Source: Anaeromyxobacter dehalogenans 2CP-C
GTDB lineage: Bacteria; Myxococcota; Myxococcia; Myxococcales; Anaeromyxobacteraceae
DNA length: 64,000 bases
Assembly (NCBI RefSeq): GCF_000013385.1
Contig: NC_007760.1
Location: 3,942,001-4,006,000, forward strand
Direction: 5' to 3'
This document shows, in pieces, positions 15,451-31,076 of this stretch. Each line of letters starts with the position of its first letter. The first letter of the stretch is position 1. The position numbers and the translations under genes are program-made. Below the pieces are notes generated by a model that saw nothing but the letters and a program-made list of their open reading frames with translations, was not told the origin of the DNA and did not search any database.

Positions 15451-15893
15451 GCGAGACTCGATCGAAGCGGCACCCGGAACTCGTTCGCGACGAGGCAACC
15501 TCCAAGCGACTCGGGCGCGTCCGACAACGAGACACCGGTCCTGAGCTCATCGTCCGCCGCATGCTGCATGGCTTGGGTGGGCGATATCGGAGATCCTCGA
15601 AAAAGCTTCCTGGGTCGCCGGACATCGTGAACTGGAGCCGGCGCTGGGCCGTGTTCGTCCATGGATGCTTCTGGCACTGGCATAACGACTGCGGGAGAGC
15701 CTCCGTTCCGAAGCGGAACCGCGCATTTTGGCTCGCGAAGCTCAACGCGAACCGCAGGCGCGATTGCCGCGTGATCGCTGATCTGGAAGCGCTCGGGTTT
15801 CGAACGATGGTACTCTGGGAGTGCGAGATCGAGGAGCGGCCGCTCGACGTCGAGCGCAAGCTTTCGCGCTTCCTCGCACGCGTCGCCCGCTGA
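15447..15893 (+). CDS. vsr: Very short patch repair endonuclease
   Basis: A 148-residue nuclease that nicks 5' of T:G mismatches produced by deamination of 5-methylcytosine. The Vsr core is intact: KLPGSPDIVNWSRRWAVFVHGCFWHWH with the catalytic Asp in SPDIV, then the FWLAKLNANRRRD helix. The length is typical. It overlaps the methyltransferase stop by ATGA and lies 19 bases before the candidate restriction gene. It protects the host from the mutagenic side effect of the adjacent methylase. Confidence 0.92.
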   Translation: MSETRSKRHPELVRDEATSKRLGRVRQRDTGPELIVRRMLHGLGGRYRRSSKKLPGSPDIVNWSRRWAVFVHGCFWHWHNDCGRASVPKRNRAFWLAKLNANRRRDCRVIADLEALGFRTMVLWECEIEERPLDVERKLSRFLARVAR

Positions 15894-15912
15894 CCATCAA
15901 CTCGGAGCACGG

Positions 15913-16698
15913 ATGTCCCCGAAGCTGCCCGCATCGCCCTCGGCCAAGGCGGACCGACTCGCCAAGCTTTCGCGCATCGCGTCCATGGCCGACGTGCTGA
16001 ACTACGCCGGCCCGCGCCCAGACGGTCGGGATGGAAAGGGGCCGTACGGGGCTCGAATGTCCGACGCGCTCGCCATGCTCTTCGCTCGCGCCCTTCGAGA
16101 CGATTTTCCCGGCATTCTCCCGAGGCAAGACGGAACAGGGGGTGAATCGCGCGCCCGGACCGCGAAGGGCTTCAAGAAGCTCGACGTCAACTATTCGACG
16201 CCTGAACTCGGTCTCGCGCTCGGCGTTTCCATCAAGACGGTGAACTACCGCGACCCAGGCACGAAGCGTTACACCAAGAACTACTCACGGGTCGACAACG
16301 AGCTCCGAGCCGAGGCGATGGACTACCATGAGCGCCAACCGTACTCGGTGCTGGCTTGCGTGCTCTACCTTCCGTACGACGCTTGCGATGACGCCGGCGT
16401 GGCAAAGGGCGAAGAAGCAGGCATTTCCTCCTTCGGCGCCGCCGTGCGCTACTTCAGGAACCGCATCCCGCGCAGCGAGCCACATGACGTGCCCGATCTC
16501 TTCGAGAGGTTCTTCATCGGGCTGTATGAGACGGACGGGCCTCGGCGTGGCACGGCCGCGTACTACGACGTGGCGCGCCCGAGACCTCCGCGTGCCGGTC
16601 GCCCGGATGCTTCCCAGGTGATTCGGTTCGAGGATGTCATCCGAGAGATCCGATCGACGTACGACGATCGGAACAACCCACCGTTCGATTGGTCCTAG
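15913..16698 (+). CDS. Candidate type II restriction endonuclease
   Basis: 261 residues. Context (directly after dcm-type methylase and vsr, same strand, same lowered GC) is the main argument for a restriction role. In the protein, KKLDVNYSTPELGLALGVSIKT (88-109) has a D91...E99...K108 spacing that could be a divergent PD-(D/E)XK site, although the residue two before K108 is Ser instead of Asp/Glu. It is followed by YTKNYSRVDNELRAEAMDYHERQPY, which looks strongly conserved. No known recognition specificity can be assigned. It could instead be an accessory nuclease. Confidence 0.6.
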   Translation: MSPKLPASPSAKADRLAKLSRIASMADVLNYAGPRPDGRDGKGPYGARMSDALAMLFARALRDDFPGILPRQDGTGGESRARTAKGFKKLDVNYSTPELGLALGVSIKTVNYRDPGTKRYTKNYSRVDNELRAEAMDYHERQPYSVLACVLYLPYDACDDAGVAKGEEAGISSFGAAVRYFRNRIPRSEPHDVPDLFERFFIGLYETDGPRRGTAAYYDVARPRPPRAGRPDASQVIRFEDVIREIRSTYDDRNNPPFDWS

Positions 16699-16784
16699 CA
16701 GAAGCTGAGGATTTCGCTTCGCCAGGGCGTGCCGTCTGCCCCGAATGCCACTTCCGGCGTCTTCCGGATGTGGGGGGTGCCTGC

Positions 16785-16790
16785 TAGACA
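16785..16790 (+). promoter_or_regulatory. -10 hexamer TAGACA for dnaE
   Basis: TAGACA ends 9 bases before the dnaE ATG, so the mRNA leader would be only about 2-3 bases. Confidence 0.4.
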
Positions 16791-16799
16791 TCGGGCCCG

Positions 16800-20429
<3,630 letters not shown>

Positions 20430-20432
<3 letters not shown>

Positions 20433-20573
20433 GCGTCCCTCGACTCCGGACCGCTTCGCGGTCTCGGTCGCTCACCCTGAGCGTCCCTCGACTCCGGACC
20501 GCTCCGCGGTCTCGGTCGCTCACCCTGAGCGTCCCTCGACTCCGGACCGCTCCGCGGTCTCGGTCGCTCACCC
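20430..20573 (+). repeat. Three tandem 48-bp repeats beginning on the dnaE stop codon
   Basis: Units start at 20430, 20478 and 20526 and differ by a single base (T or C in the loop). A fourth starts at 20574 and stops after TGAGCGT. Each contains a short hairpin GACCGC-TYC-GCGGTC. Inverted pieces (CCGGAGTCGAAGGG) follow at about 20602 and 20658, so the block can fold back on itself. It fills the 285-base gap before the next gene and may act in termination. Related GACTCC/GGAGTC elements occur at 34.2 kb and 57.5 kb. Confidence 0.8.
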
Positions 20574-20717
20574 TGAGCGTAGGCCGGGCCGCCAGGCACG
20601 GCCGGAGTCGAAGGGTCGGGATGAGCGACGGATCCGCTGCCGAGCCGCAGGCACGGCCGGAGTCGAAGGGCGAGCGTGGTTTCCGGGCGTCCATCCGTAC
20701 GGTAGAGTGGCCGCCCC

Positions 20718-21485
20718 GTGACCGCTCTCCTGCTCGCCGCCGTCGGCCTCGGCGCCGGCACCCTCGGCGCCCTCATGGGCATCGGGGGCGGCATCATCGT
20801 CGTCCCGATCCTCACGGCCGGCTTCGGCCTCCCGTTCCGCCACGCGGTGGCGGTCTCGCTGGTCGTGATCATCGCGAGCTCGTCCTCCGCGGCGGCGTCC
20901 TACGTGGACCGCAAGCTCTCCGACATGCGCGTCGGCGTGGTGCTGGAGCTCGCGACCGTCACCGGCGCCATGCTGGGGAGCGCCGTCGCCGGCCTCGCGC
21001 CGGTGGGCGTGCTGAAGGCGCTGTTCGCGGCGGTGGCGGTGTACTCGGCGCTGGTGATGTGGCGCCGCCGCCCCGCCAGCCCGCAGGCCTCGGAGGGCGA
21101 GCCCTACACCGTCCGTCGATGGGGCACCGGCCTCGGCGCGAGCGCGTTCGCGGGCGCCATCTCCGGCCTCATCGGCGTGGGCGGCGGCTTCATCAAGGTG
21201 CCGGTGATGACGCTCGCGATGGAGCTGCCGTTCAAGGTCGCGGTGGCGACCTCGAACTTCATGATCGGCGTGACCGCCGCCGCGAGCGCCTACGTGTACT
21301 ACGCGCGCGGCGACCTCGAGGTCGCGGTGGCCGCGCCGGTGGTGGTGGGCGTGTTCGCCGGCGCGCGCCTGGGCGCGACGCTGCTCGGCCGCATCCCGGC
21401 GGCGCGGCTCCAGGCGGCGTTCTCCGCGCTGCTCGTCCTGCTGGGCGGCCGCATGGTGTGGGACGTGCTGCGGGAGCTGCCGTGA
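20718..21485 (+). CDS. TauE/SafE-family (TSUP) membrane exporter
   Basis: A 255-residue inner-membrane protein with about eight helices. It shows the duplicated TSUP motif: GTLGALMGIGGGIIVVPILT near residue 14 and SGLIGVGGGFIKVPVMT near 150. Family members export sulfite, sulfoacetate or other organosulfur anions; the substrate here is unknown. It starts with GTG. Its stop overlaps the GTG of the next gene (GTGA at 21482), an arrangement that strongly suggests coupled translation. Confidence 0.88.
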   Translation: MTALLLAAVGLGAGTLGALMGIGGGIIVVPILTAGFGLPFRHAVAVSLVVIIASSSSAAASYVDRKLSDMRVGVVLELATVTGAMLGSAVAGLAPVGVLKALFAAVAVYSALVMWRRRPASPQASEGEPYTVRRWGTGLGASAFAGAISGLIGVGGGFIKVPVMTLAMELPFKVAVATSNFMIGVTAAASAYVYYARGDLEVAVAAPVVVGVFAGARLGATLLGRIPAARLQAAFSALLVLLGGRMVWDVLRELP

Positions 21486-21751
21486 ACCGCACGGTGTCGC
21501 TCGCGCTCTGGGCCGGCACGCTCACCGGCGTCGGCCTCTGCGGCGCCGCCACGCTCGCGTACGCGCTCGACGTGGAGGCCGCGAGCCACCTCGCGCGCCT
21601 CGGCGTCATCGCGCTCTTCGTCACGCCGCCGCTCCGGCTCGCGGTGGCCGCCGGCGGCTTCTTCGCGGTGGGTGAACGCCGCTTCGGCGCCGCCTCGACG
21701 GTGGTGCTGCTCGCGCTGCTCGCGGCCGCGGTCCACGCCGCGAACCGCTGA
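21482..21751 (+). CDS. DUF1634-like small membrane protein, partner of the TSUP exporter
   Basis: 89 residues with three hydrophobic helices (LALWAGTLTGVGLCGAATLAY, HLARLGVIALFVTPPLRLAVAAGGFF and ASTVVLLALLAAAV). The TPPLRLAVAAGGFF stretch fits DUF1634, whose genes often follow TauE/SafE exporters. It is coupled to the upstream gene by a 4-base overlap. A role in the same transport process is inferred from context. Confidence 0.75.
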   Translation: MNRTVSLALWAGTLTGVGLCGAATLAYALDVEAASHLARLGVIALFVTPPLRLAVAAGGFFAVGERRFGAASTVVLLALLAAAVHAANR

Positions 21752-21838
21752 TCGGCGCCGACCGCGCGGGGCCCGCCGTCGCGCGGGGGCGCGCCCGGCG
21801 CGGCGCGCGTGCGTACGTTGCCGGCGGAGCCGCCGCGC

Positions 21839-22093
21839 ATGTCCTGCCCGTTCCTTCGCCGCTCGCACCCGCCCCGCTGCGGCGGGGTGGACGGAGCGGC
21901 CCAAGCGGTCCCGCACGAAGCGTCAACGTCCCTGTGCCGGGTCGCTCATCAGGGTTGCCTCGTCTTCCGGGTGATCCGCGCCACCGGACGGGCAGTGCAT
22001 CCCTCCGATTTCAGGGCATGGGTTGCCGCTTCCGTCGCACCAGGAAGGACCGGACCCGATGCGCCCACCCCCTCCGACGCAGATGCGTCATAA
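21839..22093 (+). CDS. Candidate small Cys-rich protein
   Basis: 84 residues. The first 47 carry C3, C14, C33 and C40 in the pattern MSCPFLRR...RCGG...SLCRVAHQGCLVFR. This resembles small CP[FY]-C-C-H..C proteins seen in other delta-type bacteria. The last 35 residues are low-complexity. The ATG has CGGAG upstream, and a TACGTT hexamer lies about 18 bases before it. The gap 21752-22197 otherwise shows no gene. Coding reality is uncertain. Confidence 0.4.
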   Translation: MSCPFLRRSHPPRCGGVDGAAQAVPHEASTSLCRVAHQGCLVFRVIRATGRAVHPSDFRAWVAASVAPGRTGPDAPTPSDADAS

Positions 22094-22133
22094 ACCCTCG
22101 GAACCCCGAAGGAGATCGCGACCGCTCGGGATG

Positions 22134-22147
22134 CGAGTGACCACTCG
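22134..22147. promoter_or_regulatory. Inverted repeat CGAGT-GACC-ACTCG upstream of the LuxR-type gene
   Basis: Perfect 5-base arms, 14 bases before a TAGTAT hexamer (22161-22166) that could be the -10 of the regulator gene. This is a candidate autoregulatory operator. Confidence 0.35.
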
Positions 22148-22197
22148 TTCGCAGGGCTGTAGTATGTGGGTCCTGTCTCCACACGGAGGCAAAGGGG

Positions 22198-22734
22198 GTG
22201 CTGGCCATGATGCGAGCGAACGTTCGCGTTCCCGCTCCGCGCGGGGCTGCCGCTCATTGCGACGCGGGTGGGCTTCTGCGCGCCGACCGGCAAGCGGAGG
22301 AGATGCTGAAGGTGTTCTTCGCGGATGCCGCCGACGGCGCGCTGATGCCGTCCGAGCTCCGCGGCCTCACCGACGGGGCCCAGAACGGGCCGCCCGGCGT
22401 GCGCCGCACGCTGGTGATGGAGGGCCACGGCGAGCGGCTCCGCATCGAGGTGACCGCCGTCGGGAAGGGCAAGACGCAGCTCCACCTCTGGCGTGAGCCG
22501 CTCCCGGAGCCGCTGCAGGCCGGCCCCGAGGCCGCCACCGCCACGCCGGCCGACGGCCTCACCCAGCGCGAGCGGGAGGTCGCGCTGCTCGTGGCCGACG
22601 GGCTCCGCTCCCGCGAGGTGGCCGAGCGGCTCGGGATCGCCTCCCAGACCGTGAAGAGCCACCTCAAGACCATCTTCGACAAGCTGGGCGTGCGGAATCG
22701 CGTCGAGCTCGCGCGGAGGCTGGTGCAGCACTAG
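22198..22734 (+). CDS. LuxR/GerE-type HTH transcriptional regulator
   Basis: 178 residues. The C-terminal domain (about 114-176) is a clear GerE helix-turn-helix: LTQREREVALLVADGLRSREVAERLGIASQTVKSHLKTIFDKLGVRNRVELARRL. The N-terminal 110 residues are an unassigned domain without a receiver Asp motif, possibly a ligand or protein-interaction module. The GTG start is chosen for its GGAGG 9 bases upstream; ATG codons at 22207 and 22210 are alternatives. No partner kinase is adjacent. Confidence 0.85.
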   Translation: MLAMMRANVRVPAPRGAAAHCDAGGLLRADRQAEEMLKVFFADAADGALMPSELRGLTDGAQNGPPGVRRTLVMEGHGERLRIEVTAVGKGKTQLHLWREPLPEPLQAGPEAATATPADGLTQREREVALLVADGLRSREVAERLGIASQTVKSHLKTIFDKLGVRNRVELARRLVQH

Positions 22735-22873
22735 CGACGGGCGGCCGCGGGCCGCTCGCGACGGGCCTCTCCGGCGGCGTCCGGCGCCGCCGCGACGCCC
22801 GTTCCTCGTCCGGACCGCGCGCGGGCGGCGCTTGCCGTTCGCCGGCGCGCGGCGGTAGCGTTCGCGATCCACC

Positions 22874-24085
22874 ATGGTGACGCTCCCCGACGTCCAGGCC
22901 GCGCTCGGCCGGATCCGCGACCGGATCTACCTCTCCCCCTGTGCCCGCACCGAGACCCTCTCCCGCCTGAGCGGCACCAGCGCCTTCCTCAAGCTCGAGA
23001 ATCTACAGATGACCGGCTCCTACAAGGAGCGCGGCGCCCTCAACACGCTGCTGCTGGCAGGGGAGGCCGAGCGCGCCCGGGGGCTCATCGCGGCGAGCGC
23101 CGGCAACCACGCGCAGGGGGTCGCGTACCACGCCGGTCGCCTGGGGGTGAAGGCCACCATCGTGATGCCCGAGTCCACGCCCATCATGAAGGTGGCGAAC
23201 ACCCGGGCCCACGGCGCGCGCATCGTGCTCCACGGGGCGAACTACGACGAGGCGTACGCCGAGGCGCGGCGGCTCGAGCAGGCCGAGGGGCTCACCTTCG
23301 TGCACCCGTTCGACGACCCGCGCATCATCGCCGGCCAGGGCACGGTCGGGCTCGAGATCCTCGAGCAGGTCCCGGAGGTGGACGCGATCCTGGTGCCCAT
23401 CGGCGGCGGTGGGCTCGCCTCCGGAGTGGCCGTGGCCGCGAAGGCGCTGCGCCCCGAGGTTCGGATCGTGGGCGTGGAGACCGAGGTGCTTCCCAGCATG
23501 CTCGCGGCGCTCGAGGCGGGCCGGCCGGTCACGCTCGAGCCCGCCAGCACCATCGCGGACGGCATCGCCGTGAAGCGCGCCGGCGACCTCACCTTCGACC
23601 ACGTCCGGCGCCTGGTGGACGAGATCGTCACCGTCTCGGAGGAGGAGATCGCGAGCGCGATCCTGTACCTGCTCGAGAAGGAGAAGACGGTCGCGGAGGG
23701 GGCCGGCGCCGTCGCGGTGGCGGCGCTCATGAACCGCCGGGCCGCCGGGCTCGAGGGGCGGCGCGCGGTCGCCATCGTCTCCGGGGGCAACATCGACGTG
23801 AACCTGGTCGCGCGCATCATCGAGCGGGGCCTGGTGAAGGACGGGAGGCTGGTGCGGGTGAGCGTCGCGCTCACCGACAAGCCGGGGCAGCTCGCCAAGG
23901 TCTCGGCGATCATCGCCCACCACCGCGCCAACGTGATCGAGGTCCACCACACGCGCGCGTTCGCGACGCGGTTCGGCGACACGACCCTGCAGCTCACGCT
24001 GGAGACCCGCGGCCTCGAGCACGTCCAGGAGCTCCTCCAGGCGCTGCGCGAGCGCGGGTACCAGGTGCAGCAGCTCGGGATCTGA
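22874..24085 (+). CDS. ilvA: Threonine ammonia-lyase
   Basis: A PLP enzyme that deaminates threonine to 2-oxobutyrate, the first committed step of isoleucine synthesis (or catabolic threonine breakdown). It has 403 residues. PLP lysine is in TGSYKERGA, the phosphate-binding glycine loop is PIGGGGLASG, and a single C-terminal ACT domain starts at about residue 330 (RVSVALTDKPGQLAKVSAIIAHHRANVIEVHH). The one-ACT layout is that of shorter bacterial forms. A 54-codon gene follows after one base. Confidence 0.93.
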   Translation: MVTLPDVQAALGRIRDRIYLSPCARTETLSRLSGTSAFLKLENLQMTGSYKERGALNTLLLAGEAERARGLIAASAGNHAQGVAYHAGRLGVKATIVMPESTPIMKVANTRAHGARIVLHGANYDEAYAEARRLEQAEGLTFVHPFDDPRIIAGQGTVGLEILEQVPEVDAILVPIGGGGLASGVAVAAKALRPEVRIVGVETEVLPSMLAALEAGRPVTLEPASTIADGIAVKRAGDLTFDHVRRLVDEIVTVSEEEIASAILYLLEKEKTVAEGAGAVAVAALMNRRAAGLEGRRAVAIVSGGNIDVNLVARIIERGLVKDGRLVRVSVALTDKPGQLAKVSAIIAHHRANVIEVHHTRAFATRFGDTTLQLTLETRGLEHVQELLQALRERGYQVQQLGI

Positions 24086-24086
24086 C

Positions 24087-24251
24087 GTGTCCTTCCGCGC
24101 CCGGACCGCCATCGCCGCGCTCCTGCTCGCCGCCGCGATCGGGTTCGCCGCCGGCTGGCTGGTCGGGCTGCGGTCGGACGACAGCGTGGAGGCGCGGGTC
24201 CGGGACGAGGCGCACCGGCTCCGGGAGCGCATCCACGAGCTGTCCCGCTGA
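24087..24251 (+). CDS. Tiny single-pass membrane protein downstream of ilvA
   Basis: 54 residues starting with GTG one base after the ilvA stop. It reads MSFRARTAIAALLLAAAIG..., with one transmembrane helix at about 7-28 and then a charged helical tail (EARVRDEAHRLRERIHELSR) that could form a short coiled coil. Tight spacing suggests co-translation with ilvA. The family is not recognised. Confidence 0.55.
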   Translation: MSFRARTAIAALLLAAAIGFAAGWLVGLRSDDSVEARVRDEAHRLRERIHELSR

Positions 24252-24435
24252 GGATCGCCGGCCCACGGGTCACGCCGGCCGCGCCCGCCCCTCCCTCGTC
24301 GGGAACGTCCACGCGGAGGGCCCCACCGTGCGCGCCTCGCCCATTGCGGCAAACGGCATCGTCCGTTATGGTCGGCCCTCTCCCGGCCCGTTCCCGGCCG
24401 TCCGGCCGGTCCGCGTCCTGGGGCCCCTCGCCCGG

Positions 24436-25008
24436 ATGACCGATCACGGACGCGCCGCACCGTTCCTCGAAGCCGGCGATCATCGGGGGGCCGCCGAGGC
24501 GGTGCTCCGCGAGTACGGCCCGCAGCTCCTCGGCTACCTCTCCTCGATCCTGCGCAACGACGCCGACGCGGCCGAGGTGTTCTCGCAGTTCACCGAGGAC
24601 CTGTGGCGCGGCCTCCCGGGGTTCCGCCGCGAGTGCCCGATCCGCGTGTGGGCCTACCGGCTCGCCTGGCACGCCGCGGCCCGCCACCTCCGCGACCCCT
24701 ACCGCGGCCGGGGCCGCCGCCTCGAGACCCACGAGCTCTCTCGCATCGCCGACGAGGTCCGCTCCTCCGCGCTGCTGGGGCGGCGCGAGGCGCGGCAGCG
24801 CGGGATCGATCGGCTGCGCGCGCGCCTGCAGCCGGACGAGCAGACGCTCCTGGTGCTGCGGCTCGACCGGGGCCTCTCCTGGCGCGAGGTCGCGACCGTG
24901 CTCGCCGACGAGGGCGACGCGGTGGACGAGCCGGCGCTCCGGAAGCGGTTCGAGCGCCTGAAGGAGAAGCTCGCGCGGATGGCGCGGGAGGAGGGGCTGC
25001 TCGAGTAG
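24436..25008 (+). CDS. ECF-type RNA polymerase sigma factor
   Basis: 190 residues from the ATG at 24436. Region 2 is at about 15-85 (VLREYGPQLLGYLSSILRNDADAAEVFSQFTEDLWRGLPGFR...IRVWAYRLAWHAAARHLRD), and region 4 at about 128-185 (LQPDEQTLLVLRLDRGLSWREVATVLADEG...LRKRFERLKEKL). The longer frame upstream reads through non-coding-like sequence. No anti-sigma gene is adjacent; instead a Ser/Thr kinase follows after 12 bases, as in ECF groups controlled by phosphorylation. Confidence 0.85.
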   Translation: MTDHGRAAPFLEAGDHRGAAEAVLREYGPQLLGYLSSILRNDADAAEVFSQFTEDLWRGLPGFRRECPIRVWAYRLAWHAAARHLRDPYRGRGRRLETHELSRIADEVRSSALLGRREARQRGIDRLRARLQPDEQTLLVLRLDRGLSWREVATVLADEGDAVDEPALRKRFERLKEKLARMAREEGLLE

Positions 25009-25020
25009 CGGCCGCATCCC

Positions 25021-28247
<3,227 letters not shown>

Positions 28248-28251
<4 letters not shown>

Positions 28252-28748
28252 CCGTCCGCCGCCCGCCCGCGCTCGCCGCGCTCGCGCTCGCCGCCGTCGC
28301 CACCCTCCTGCCGGCGCCGTGCGCGAGCGCCGACGCGCCCGACCGGCGGCGCGAGCCGCCGCCCAGCGCCGAGCTCCCCCCGCCCGGCGCGGAGCGGATC
28401 GAGATCGACGTCGTCTTCCCGGACTGGCAGTACACCGGCACGTTCCGGCTCCGCAGCGCCTCGGGGGCGACGCTCGACGAGGGCGTGGCTCGGGACATGG
28501 GCGGGTTCCCTGCCGGCGGCGGCGTGGTGGAGCGGGTGCTGGAGGGCGGGCGCGGCACGCTGCGCGTCCGGCTGACCACGGCGCGCAAGGGCGCGGCGGC
28601 GCCGGTGGTGGGGCGCTGGCGGCTGCTCGACGGCACCGGCGCCTACGCGACGATGACGGCGAACGGCACGTTCACCTCGTGCTCCAGCGGCAAGGCCGGC
28701 CGGAGCAGCCTGTACGAGCAGTGGTACATGCTCGGCCACGCCCGCTGA
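28248..28748 (+). CDS. Secreted protein of unknown function
   Basis: 166 residues with a cleavable signal peptide (MTVRRPPALAALALAAVATLLPAPCASADA). The mature part has beta-rich segments (RIEIDVVFPDWQYTGTFRLRS and GRWRLLDGTGAYATMTANGTFTS). It is coupled to the kinase gene by ATGA and so may be part of the same signalling unit, perhaps a ligand or envelope partner of the propellers. The family is not recognised. Confidence 0.7.
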
Positions 28749-28754
28749 GGCGCG

Positions 28755-29948
28755 CTACGCCGGCGGGCGCGGCTCGGGCGGCAGCCCCGGCAGCACCTCC
28801 GCCAGCGCCGCCAGGAACCCGTCCACCTGCGCCTCGTCGTGCGCGGCGGAGAGCGCCACCCGCAGCCGGCTCGTGCCGCGCGGCACGGTGGGCGGGCGGA
28901 TGGCGCGCACGAACCACCCGCGCTCGCGCAGCGCCGCCGCGGCCGCCAGCGCGCGCGCCTCGGTGCCCAGCACCACCGGGAAGATCGGCGACGCGACCCG
29001 CGCCACGTCGAAGCCGAGCCGTGCCAGCCCGGCCTGCATCCGCGCGCACAGCGCGAACAGCCGGGTGCGTCGCGACGGCTCGGTCGCCACCACCTCCAGC
29101 GCGGCGAGCGCGGCGGCGCAGGCGGGCGGCGGGAGCGCGGTGCTGAACACGAACGGCCGCGCCCGCGAGAGCAGCAGCTCGACCAGGCGCCGCTCGCCGG
29201 CCACGTAGGCGCCGAACGCGCCGAGCGCCTTGCCGAGCGTGCCCATGTGCACGTCCACCCGATCCTGCACGCCGAGCGCCTCCGCCAGCCCCGCGCCGCC
29301 CGGCCCGAGCACGCCGGCCGCGTGCGCCTCGTCCACGTAGAGCATGGCCCCGTGCCGGTCGCACAGGTCGGCCAGCTCGCGGAGCGGCGCGGCGTCGCCG
29401 TCCATGGAGAAGATCGCGTCGGTCACCACCAGCTTCCGGCGGGCCCGCGTCCGGGCCAGCAGCCCGGCCAGCTCCTCCACGTCGCAGTGCCGGTAGCGGA
29501 CCAGCTCGGCGCGCGAGAGCAGGCACCCGTCCACGATGGAGGCGTGGTTCAGGACGTCGGAGAACACCGCGTCGTCGCGCCCCACCAGCGCGCCGGGCAC
29601 GCCCGCGTTCGCGTGGTAGCCCGAGCCGAACAGCAGCGCCGCCTCCCTGCCCTTCCAGGCGGCGAGCCGCGCCTCGAGCGCGCCGTGCGGCGGCAGGTCT
29701 CCCGCCACCAGCCGCGCCGCGCCGCTACCCGCGCCGAAGCGCGCCGCCGCGTCGGCGGCGGCCGCGCGGACCCGGGGATCCGCGGCGAGGCCGAGGTAGT
29801 CGTTGGAGCAGAGGTTCACGAGCGCGCGGCCGCCCACCCGGACCACCGGCCCCTGCGCCGGGCCGATGGGCTCGAGCGACCGGCGCAGGCCCTTCGCGTC
29901 GAGCGCCACCAGCTCGGCGCCGATCCAGTCGAGCGCGCCGCGCGCCAT
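28755..29948 (-). CDS. bioF: 8-amino-7-oxononanoate synthase
   Basis: A PLP alpha-oxoamine synthase that condenses pimeloyl-ACP/CoA with alanine in biotin synthesis. 397 residues. The PLP lysine is K240 in [16 protein letters not shown], and [12 protein letters not shown] (204-215) gives the cofactor Asp/His. The related 2-amino-3-ketobutyrate ligase shares these motifs, but position 3 bases downstream of bioB supports bioF. It is transcribed from the BirA-type promoter ahead of bioB. Confidence 0.92.
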   Translation of the reverse strand: MARGALDWIGAELVALDAKGLRRSLEPIGPAQGPVVRVGGRALVNLCSNDYLGLAADPRVRAAAADAAARFGAGSGAARLVAGDLPPHGALEARLAAWKGREAALLFGSGYHANAGVPGALVGRDDAVFSDVLNHASIVDGCLLSRAELVRYRHCDVEELAGLLARTRARRKLVVTDAIFSMDGDAAPLRELADLCDRHGAMLYVDEAHAAGVLGPGGAGLAEALGVQDRVDVHMGTLGKALGAFGAYVAGERRLVELLLSRARPFVFSTALPPPACAAALAALEVVATEPSRRTRLFALCARMQAGLARLGFDVARVASPIFPVVLGTEARALAAAAALRERGWFVRAIRPPTVPRGTSRLRVALSAAHDEAQVDGFLAALAEVLPGLPPEPRPPA

Positions 29949-29951
29949 CGC

Positions 29952-31037
29952 TCAGCGGACCACCGGCAGCGCCCGCGGGCGCGGCTCCGCGGCCTTGCGG
30001 TTCCAGTCGGCGTCGGAGGGCGCGTGGCCGTCGAACGCCCAGGCCTTGCCGGTGTCGGGCGGCCGCAGCGTGAGCCCCTGCCGCTCCACCATGCCCACGG
30101 TGAGGTCGGGCGCGCGGCCGGCGCTGGTGAGGTAGTTGCCGACCATGGTCCCGTTCGCGCCGGCGCGGAAGATGAGGTGCTGCCGGTCGCCGAGGTTCAC
30201 CTCGCGCCCGCCCATCACGAAGATGTGCGCCGCCGGCATCATCAGCCGGAACACCGCCAGCGCCGCCAGGCACTCCTCCGGCGTGATGGCCTTCAGGTGC
30301 TCCATGGGCGTGCCGGCGCGCGGGTTGAGGAAGTTCACCGGCACGCAGTCCACGCCCAGGTCGCGGACCTCCTCGGCGAACTCCACCCGCTGCTCCGGCG
30401 TCTCGCCCATGCCCAGGATGCCGCCGGAGCAGAGCTTCAGCCCGAGCCCCTTCGCGGCGCGGATGGTCTCGAGCTGCTCGTCGAACGTGTGCGTGGTGCA
30501 GACGTTCTCGAAGTGGCTGCGCGCGGTCTCGAGGTTGTGGTGGTAGTGCATGAGCCCGGCGTCCTTCAGCCGCCGCAGCTCCGGCTCGCGCATGAGGCCG
30601 AGCGAGGCGCAGGGCTCGACCGCGGTCTCGGCCCGCAGCCGCCGCAGCGCGTCCTCCACGGTCGCGAGCTCCTGCTCCCGCGAGAGGCGCGTCCCGCTCG
30701 CGACGATCGAGAACTCGCGCGCGCCGGCCCGCTCCGCCTTCCGCGCCTGCTCCACGATCTCGCCGGCCCCGATCATCGGGTACACCGGGGCGTCGGCGCC
30801 CTCGAAGCGCGCCGACTGCGAGCAGAAGCCGCAGTCCTCGGGGCAGCGGCCGCTCTTCGCGTTGGTGATGCCGCACAGCGCGACCTCGTCGCCGTGCACC
30901 GCTCGCCGCACCGCCTCGGCGCGGTCGAGCAGCGCCTCGAGCTCGGGGCCGGAGGTGTGGTGGATGAGGCGGCGGGCCTCGTCGCCGGAGATCGGCTCGA
31001 TGCCGGGCGGCAGCGTCCTGGAAGCGGTCTCGCACAT
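29952..31037 (-). CDS. bioB: Biotin synthase
   Basis: A radical-SAM enzyme that inserts sulfur into dethiobiotin. 361 residues. The [4Fe-4S] ligands are C65, C69 and C72 in [20 protein letters not shown] and [12 protein letters not shown] are family hallmarks. The ATG at 31037 agrees with a promoter 10-35 bases upstream; a longer open frame would read through the operator. Followed by bioF; bioA and bioD are not in this window. Confidence 0.95.
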   Translation of the reverse strand: MCETASRTLPPGIEPISGDEARRLIHHTSGPELEALLDRAEAVRRAVHGDEVALCGITNAKSGRCPEDCGFCSQSARFEGADAPVYPMIGAGEIVEQARKAERAGAREFSIVASGTRLSREQELATVEDALRRLRAETAVEPCASLGLMREPELRRLKDAGLMHYHHNLETARSHFENVCTTHTFDEQLETIRAAKGLGLKLCSGGILGMGETPEQRVEFAEEVRDLGVDCVPVNFLNPRAGTPMEHLKAITPEECLAALAVFRLMMPAAHIFVMGGREVNLGDRQHLIFRAGANGTMVGNYLTSAGRAPDLTVGMVERQGLTLRPPDTGKAWAFDGHAPSDADWNRKAAEPRPRALPVVR

Positions 31038-31046
31038 GGGGCTCGC

Positions 31047-31076
31047 ACGATAGACAGGCGGGGATCCGCTCGTCAA
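31047..31076 (-). promoter_or_regulatory. bioB promoter, -35 TTGACG and -10 TATCGT
   Basis: Read on the minus strand, TTGACG (31071-31076) and TATCGT (31047-31052) are 18 bases apart. The -10 ends 9 bases before the bioB ATG. The -35 lies within one arm of the BirA-type operator. Confidence 0.6.
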
